From SIG220 sp045615545 (GTDB lineage Bacteria; Bacillota_I; Bacilli_A; RFN20; CAG-826): a stretch of 11,436 bases of DNA. This document shows, in pieces, positions 6,837 through 11,436 of the stretch; position 1 is the first letter of the stretch; every line of letters begins with the position of its first letter. Below the pieces are notes generated by a model that was not told the DNA's origin, did no database searches, and saw only the letters and a list, made by a program, of their open reading frames with translations. The position numbers and the translations under genes were made by a program. The DNA is taken from positions 1 to 11,436 of the forward strand of contig JAZLFA010000054.1 in the NCBI GenBank assembly GCA_045615545.1, given 5' to 3'.

Positions 6837-8202
6837 TATCAATTAATTTTCCAAGTTCAAATATTGCTTTTGCGTAAATATTCATTGCTTCATATAAGCT
6901 ATGCTTACAAACATTTTCACCAATACCATGCATTTTGGCATCTTCCCAAGGGAATTCCATACCAAACGCAACAACATTACGCGCCTCTTTTGCATAAGTA
7001 CCACCACCTATAGCGATTGGTTGGCTCTTACGATCATGTGTTTCACTACGGTAAGCTTCTAAGAGTGTTTTAACTAAAGGTGATTTTTTATCAAAGAATA
7101 ATAAATCGGCAGTAGAAAGAATCTTAACTGTAAATCCTTCGTTGCCTTTATTGATTTTTGTAATCATCAATTTTTGAGAAACGGTCTCAACGTGTCTAAA
7201 GTTTACGGTCATTGAGAACTTGCCTTTTTGATAAGAAATCAAACCAACATTAAGCGAGTTTTTACCCATAGCTTTACTTGTAGCAGCAGCGCCAATACCG
7301 TTGCCATAGACGTCATCATAACGATCAATGATAGTTTTAACATTGCTATTTTCAGTTAATTCATAAATTGTTTTTAATGCATATAAAGCAGCATTTCTAC
7401 CTAATTGAGGAGTCGCTCCATGCGCGGCAATGCCTTTGAATACAGCAGTGATTACATCATCTTTGGTTTCAAGATCAACATTCTTTTTATCTTTTAAGGC
7501 GGTGATTATTTTTCCATCAAAATCAAACTTAACAATACAAGTATCAATAACAGAGTTACTAGCAACGCCTCCACTAATAGAAATTACACCAGGAATTTTA
7601 AATGTTTTGTTAACCTCAAAATTAATAATTCCCTTTTCTGCGAAAATTAATGGGAAATTACTGTCAGGAGAAAATCCATATGTTGGTTGAGGCTTTTTAA
7701 GAACATTGAAATAATGATCCATACATAAAGATCCTCTTTCTTCATTTCCTCCTACAAGAAAACGCACCTGATAATCACCAAGAAGACCTTCATCCTTAAG
7801 GGCTTTCAAAGCATAATAAGCTGCTAAGCATGGCCCTTTATCATCGGCGACACCACGACCATACAAATGAGTTTTAGTTTCTTTTACTTGGAAAGGATCA
7901 AAAGACCAGCCTTCCCCAACAGGCACAACATCAGCATGCGCCATAATCGTAATATTTTTAGGTCCATTGCCAGTAATAGCTTCAACAACTTTATTGTCAT
8001 AATTTTTAACTTTAAAACCATCGTAATATGCTAAAGTTGCAAAATAATCTAATGCCTTACTAACACCCATACCAAAAGGATTTTCTTCACTAACGCTAGA
8101 TTCATCATATGTAGAATCAATAGCGACGAATTCCTTAATTTTTTGGATTAATACTTTTTTATATTTTGCTGTAATTTTATTACAATTAATTGACTTTCGC
8201 AT
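6820..8202 (-). CDS. pepV: PepV-type dipeptidase (M20 metallopeptidase)
   Basis: This cytoplasmic two-zinc dipeptidase is predicted to release amino acids from dipeptides. It has 460 residues, close to the 470 of Lactobacillus PepV. The M20 metal and catalytic residues are all visible: 'MAHADVVP' with H89 and D91, 'GRGVADDKGP' with bridging D120, 'GGNEERG' with E154/E155, 'SPDSNFP' with D180, and 'MHGIGENV' with H425 near the end. The spacing matches PepV (H87, D119, E153/E154, D177, H439 from memory). The lid domain lies between about 185 and 400. The start ATG follows GGAGG at seven bases. The gene is 16 bases after coaX and overlaps trmB, inside the housekeeping train. Other M20 members such as succinyl-diaminopimelate desuccinylase are less likely, given the length and the 'GEGWSFDPF' motif. 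Confidence 0.93.
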   Translation of the reverse strand: MRKSINCNKITAKYKKVLIQKIKEFVAIDSTYDESSVSEENPFGMGVSKALDYFATLAYYDGFKVKNYDNKVVEAITGNGPKNITIMAHADVVPVGEGWSFDPFQVKETKTHLYGRGVADDKGPCLAAYYALKALKDEGLLGDYQVRFLVGGNEERGSLCMDHYFNVLKKPQPTYGFSPDSNFPLIFAEKGIINFEVNKTFKIPGVISISGGVASNSVIDTCIVKFDFDGKIITALKDKKNVDLETKDDVITAVFKGIAAHGATPQLGRNAALYALKTIYELTENSNVKTIIDRYDDVYGNGIGAAATSKAMGKNSLNVGLISYQKGKFSMTVNFRHVETVSQKLMITKINKGNEGFTVKILSTADLLFFDKKSPLVKTLLEAYRSETHDRKSQPIAIGGGTYAKEARNVVAFGMEFPWEDAKMHGIGENVCKHSLYEAMNIYAKAIFELGKLIDNENKI

Positions 8203-8218
8203 AGTTTTTCCTCCGATA

Positions 8219-8986
8219 TTAACAGTATTTGTCTAAGATGAGATTCAATCCACCAACATTTAAATTCTCATCATAAATATATTCTTTTGGCATGTAACTA
8301 TGTAAAATAGCTGCAAAACCACCAGTAATAATAATATTGCATTTTGTGTTTGTTTCTTCTTCGATGCGTTTGACAATTCCTTTTACCCCTTCAACATGTC
8401 CGTAAACAACACCATTAGTAATTGCATCAAGTGTTTCTTTCGCTGCGGTAATTGGTTTGATATTTTCATAACCAACTTCAGGAAGTAAAGCAGCATTATT
8501 AGTTAAAGCATTACCCGAAACAATTAATCCTGGCATAATTAGACATGTTTGGAAAATATTGTCTTTATCTAAATACAAAATTTTAGTTGCAGTACCAAAG
8601 TCTACTATAATACTCGGACCTTTATATTGTTGAGCGACAGCGAATAAATCCGCTAACAAATCTCCCCCAATTTCATCAGGATCTTTAACATTAACCTTTA
8701 GATCAGTAAGTAAGGAATAATTTAAATAACTAATTACACTACATTTAAATATTTTTCCTAATGCTTTAGGTAACTTTTCATCTAATAATGGCACCACACT
8801 GGAATATAATATTTTACTAACTTTATTTGCGTCGATTTTATGGTCATTAAGCGAACTTAAAATAGCCTCTTCTAATTCATCAGGCATCTTAATTTTGGAA
8901 GGCAAAATAATCTTTTTGATTAATTTATTGCCATCAAATATTCCTATTTTAATTGCGCTATTACCAACATCAACACAGGCTTTCAT
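8219..8986 (-). CDS. coaX: Type III pantothenate kinase
   Basis: CoaX phosphorylates pantothenate, the first step of coenzyme A synthesis, and unlike type I kinases is not inhibited by CoA. The 255 residues are the usual length. The ASKHA fold shows the phosphate loop 'DVGNS' (6-10), the catalytic aspartate in 'EIGGDLLAD' (D109, in place of the usual GADR), 'VDFGTATKI' (128-136), 'MPGLIVSGNAL' (151-161), 'TNGVVYG' (190-196) followed by 'GIVKRIEEE', and 'TGG' (221-223). The usual GADR arginine is leucine, and the GG before the PG turn reads TC; both are mild departures. The gene begins 9 bases after the leuS stop, and its AAGGA ribosome site overlaps that stop codon, so translation is probably coupled to leuS. 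The product partners the NAPRTase downstream as a cofactor entry enzyme. Confidence 0.93.
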   Translation of the reverse strand: MKACVDVGNSAIKIGIFDGNKLIKKIILPSKIKMPDELEEAILSSLNDHKIDANKVSKILYSSVVPLLDEKLPKALGKIFKCSVISYLNYSLLTDLKVNVKDPDEIGGDLLADLFAVAQQYKGPSIIVDFGTATKILYLDKDNIFQTCLIMPGLIVSGNALTNNAALLPEVGYENIKPITAAKETLDAITNGVVYGHVEGVKGIVKRIEEETNTKCNIIITGGFAAILHSYMPKEYIYDENLNVGGLNLILDKYC

Positions 8987-8990
8987 ATAT

Positions 8991-8998
8991 TTTCCTTA
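8991..8998 (-). promoter_or_regulatory. coaX ribosome binding site overlapping the leuS stop codon
   Basis: The sequence TAAGGAAA on the minus strand contains both the leuS TAA stop (8998-8996) and the AAGGA site for coaX, whose ATG follows a few bases later (8986). Ribosomes ending leuS would finish on the site where coaX starts, which favours coupled translation. Confidence 0.6.
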
Positions 8999-11398
8999 TA
9001 AGGCAACAATATTTACAATCTTGTTTTTAACAACAATGATTTTCTTAATTTGTTTTCCTTCGATATTACGGATGACATTATCTTCTTTTAAGGCTATTGA
9101 TTCGAGCTCTTTTTCATCGGTATCTGGTTTTACTTCGATTGTCGCACGAAGTTTTCCATTTACACTAACGGCAACTTTAATTGTATCTAAAACAATTTTT
9201 GATTCATCAAAAGTTGACCAAGGTTCATAAACAATAACATCCTTATGGCCAAGAAGCTCCCAAAGTTCTTCGCCTAAATGCGGAGCGATACAATCAAGCA
9301 TCTTAACAAAGCCTTCTAGATAAGGAATGTATAATTTTTCTGCTTTATAAAATTCATTAGTAAGCACCATCAAAGCACTAATTGCGGTATTAAATTGAAG
9401 CGCTTCAAAATCAGCTGTTACTTTTTTAACAGTTGAATGATAAATATAATCTAATTTACCATCATTTTCTTTACTGAATTTACTAGTAAATTCTGGTTCG
9501 GTAAATAAACGATACACCCTATCTAAATAACGCTTAGCGCCATCTAAGCCACTATTGCTCCAAGGTAAAGAAGCTTCAAGTGGTCCCATAAACATTTCAT
9601 ATAATCTTAATGAATCGGCACCGTAGTCATTAACGATATCATCTGGATTAACTACATTGCCACGAGATTTTGACATCTTCTCGCCATTACTTCCAAGAAT
9701 CATTCCTTGATGGAATAACTTTTTAAATGGTTCTTTACATTTAACTACTCCTTGATCATAAAGGAACTTATGCCAGAAACGAGCATATAAAAGGTGAAGT
9801 ACAGCGTGTTCTGCTCCACCAATATATAAATCAACAGGTAACCAGTGTTCGATTAGTTTTGGATCAGCAATACATTTATCATTTTTAGGATCTAAATATC
9901 TTAAATAATACCAACAACTTCCAGCCCATTGAGGCATTGTGTTAGTTTCTCTTAAAGCGTGTTCTCCATTATAAGTTACATTTAACCAATCTTTAGCATT
10001 TGCTAATGGAGATTCTCCTGTTCCACTTGGTTTATATTCTTCTAGTTCAGGTAGAACTAAAGGAAGATTTTCATATCCAATCGAATGTGTTTTACCATCA
10101 TCACTAATCACGATAGGAATTGGTTCTCCCCAATATCTTTGACGAGAGAATAACCAGTCTCTTAACTTATAGTTAACTTTACGGCTACCAGCGCCTTTAG
10201 CGATTAAATCAGAAATAATTATTTCTTTTGCTTCTTTGATATTTTTGCCGTTCGCATTGTTTGAATTTATATGAGGAGCATCATCAACCATTGCGTTAGT
10301 AGAAATATCTCCTTCAAGAACTTGAATCATTGGTAAATTATATTTTTTAGCAAAAGCATAATCTCTATCATCATGCGCTGGAACAGCCATAACCGCTCCA
10401 CTACCATAGCTAGCTAAAACATAGTCAGCAATATATACAGGAACTTCTTTCCCGTTTATTGGATTGATAGCGTAAGCACCAGTAAAAACACCAGTCTTAT
10501 CTTTATTTAGTTCTGTACGATCCATATCACTTTTGGAAGCAACTAATTTTTTATATGCATCCACTTCGTCTTTTTGATCTTGGCTCACAATTTCATCCAC
10601 AAGTGGATGTTCAGGAGCTAAACAACAATATGTACATCCGTATAATGTATCGACACGTGTAGTAAATACTTCGAATTCTTTATCATTGCCTTTAATCTTA
10701 AAGACAACTTTAGCGCCTTCGCTTTTACCAATCCAGTTACGTTGCATCTCTAAAGTAGAAGCTGGCCAATCAAGTTCATCCAAACCTTCTAATAATTTAT
10801 CGGCGTAATTGGTAATTTTAAGTAACCATTGACGCATTGGTTTACGAATAACAGGGAAGCCGCCAACTTCACTTTTTCCATCAATAACTTCTTCGTTAGC
10901 TAAAACAGTGCCAAGCTCAGGACAGAAATTAACTGGACGATAATCAACATAAGCAAGATCATTATCATAGAGTTTAAGAAATATCCATTGAGTCCACTTA
11001 TAATAATCTGGATTAGAAGTTGCAATTTCTTTATCCCAATCATATGTGAAACCAAGTGACTTAATTTGTTTAGTAAAATTAGCAATATTTTTCTCAGTAA
11101 TAATAGAAGGATGTTGATTTGTTTTCATCGCATATTGTTCTGCTGGTAAACCAAAAGAATCCCATCCCATTGGGTGAAGGACATTAAAACCTTGCATTCT
11201 TTTCATTCTTGCAACTACATCAGTCGCGGTATATCCTTCTGGATGTCCAACATGTAAACCTTGACCACTTGGATATGGAAACATATCCATAATATAATAT
11301 TTAGGTTTACTAAAATCATATACATCACATTTAAAAGAGCCTTTTTCAGCCCATATCTTTTGCCATTTCTTTTCAATATTAATATAATCGTATCCCAT
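8996..11398 (-). CDS. leuS: Leucine--tRNA ligase (LeuRS)
   Basis: LeuRS charges tRNA(Leu) with leucine and edits mischarged products. It has 800 residues, close to the roughly 804 of Bacillus LeuRS, so the gene is complete. The HIGH motif is HVGH (49-52) inside 'FPYPSGQGLHVGHPEGY'. The CP1 editing domain, about 225-410, carries the threonine-rich 'FTTRVDT' (245-251) and 'GSGAVMAVPAHDDRD' (332-346), including the conserved editing aspartate region. 'RQRYWGEP' (419-426) returns to the catalytic core, KMSKS is at 574-578, the anticodon-binding helical domain spans about 630-735, and the C-terminal tRNA-binding domain ends the protein. The ATG at 11398 is preceded by GAGGTG. It is the first gene of the visible train, so the operon promoter, and any T-box, would lie beyond the right edge. 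Confidence 0.98.
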   Translation of the reverse strand: MGYDYINIEKKWQKIWAEKGSFKCDVYDFSKPKYYIMDMFPYPSGQGLHVGHPEGYTATDVVARMKRMQGFNVLHPMGWDSFGLPAEQYAMKTNQHPSIITEKNIANFTKQIKSLGFTYDWDKEIATSNPDYYKWTQWIFLKLYDNDLAYVDYRPVNFCPELGTVLANEEVIDGKSEVGGFPVIRKPMRQWLLKITNYADKLLEGLDELDWPASTLEMQRNWIGKSEGAKVVFKIKGNDKEFEVFTTRVDTLYGCTYCCLAPEHPLVDEIVSQDQKDEVDAYKKLVASKSDMDRTELNKDKTGVFTGAYAINPINGKEVPVYIADYVLASYGSGAVMAVPAHDDRDYAFAKKYNLPMIQVLEGDISTNAMVDDAPHINSNNANGKNIKEAKEIIISDLIAKGAGSRKVNYKLRDWLFSRQRYWGEPIPIVISDDGKTHSIGYENLPLVLPELEEYKPSGTGESPLANAKDWLNVTYNGEHALRETNTMPQWAGSCWYYLRYLDPKNDKCIADPKLIEHWLPVDLYIGGAEHAVLHLLYARFWHKFLYDQGVVKCKEPFKKLFHQGMILGSNGEKMSKSRGNVVNPDDIVNDYGADSLRLYEMFMGPLEASLPWSNSGLDGAKRYLDRVYRLFTEPEFTSKFSKENDGKLDYIYHSTVKKVTADFEALQFNTAISALMVLTNEFYKAEKLYIPYLEGFVKMLDCIAPHLGEELWELLGHKDVIVYEPWSTFDESKIVLDTIKVAVSVNGKLRATIEVKPDTDEKELESIALKEDNVIRNIEGKQIKKIIVVKNKIVNIVAL

Positions 11399-11403
11399 AT
11401 CAG

Positions 11404-11436
11404 CACCTCAATTAATAATTATTAATTAATTGGGTG
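11404..11436 (-). promoter_or_regulatory. leuS leader hairpin that pairs the ribosome binding site
   Basis: On the minus strand, CACC plus C (11436-11432) can pair with the GAGGTG ribosome site (11409-11404), with the A at 11408 bulged. The pairing continues through seven A-T pairs to 11425/11416, leaving an 8-base loop. The inner 18 bases (11410-11427) are also a perfect palindrome. Closing the stem would hide the ribosome site of leuS. The arm reaches the window edge, so a larger structure such as a T-box end cannot be judged. Most pairs are A-T, so stability is modest. Confidence 0.4.

Noticed and set aside
8895..9230. Open frame of 111 codons on the plus strand across the coaX-leuS junction
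   Set aside because: It lies opposite two clearly coding genes and its product is hydrophobic and serine-rich without motifs, as expected from the complement of these codons.

Overview
The window is AT-rich bacterial DNA. Apart from one fragment at its left edge, every gene lies on the minus strand. Tryptophan is encoded by TGG throughout and TGA is used as a stop (at the 3' ends of the YtpR-like gene and of the left-edge fragment), so the code is the standard bacterial one and not that of Mycoplasma. Protein types and order suggest a Bacilli/Mollicutes-type Firmicute with a reduced genome. They are a short NAPRTase, a TrmB/YtpR/PepV neighbourhood as in Bacillus, and a serine-rich lipoprotein with InlB-type repeats. 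Acholeplasma relatives, Izemoplasmatales, the gut RF39 group or Erysipelotrichia would fit. This lineage call is inference.

The right-hand three quarters (11398 down to 3244) is one tightly packed minus-strand gene train: leuS, coaX, pepV, trmB, a ytpR-like gene, a nicotinate phosphoribosyltransferase gene and tyrS. Intergenic gaps are 9 to 16 bases, and three junctions overlap, so it is probably a single operon. It combines two aminoacyl-tRNA synthetases, a tRNA methyltransferase, a putative tRNA-binding protein, a dipeptidase that recycles amino acids, and the entry enzymes of CoA and NAD synthesis. Its promoter lies beyond the right edge. The leuS leader that is visible can fold so that the ribosome binding site is paired.

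A 176-base intergenic gap (3068-3243) follows, holding a perfect inverted repeat and a pair of direct repeats spaced 20 bases apart. Downstream of it lies a two-gene unit. The first gene encodes an unusual regulator with an N-terminal XRE helix-turn-helix, a zinc-ribbon-like CxxC/CxxC segment and a membrane-embedded C-terminus. The second, 24 bases further on, encodes a 652-residue lipoprotein with a serine-rich spacer, two InlB/Flg_new-type beta repeats and a large domain I do not recognise. This pair is the most likely place for an undescribed system.

At the left edge, an open frame on the plus strand (1-239) is the end of a gene that runs in from outside. Its sequence looks like the N-terminal part of a YfhO/GT-C-type membrane protein, but it stops abruptly, overlapping the 3' end of the lipoprotein gene by 31 bases. 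It may be a truncated gene. There are no tRNA or rRNA genes, CRISPR arrays, insertion sequences or convincing intrinsic terminators, and no gene-free stretch longer than about 210 bases.
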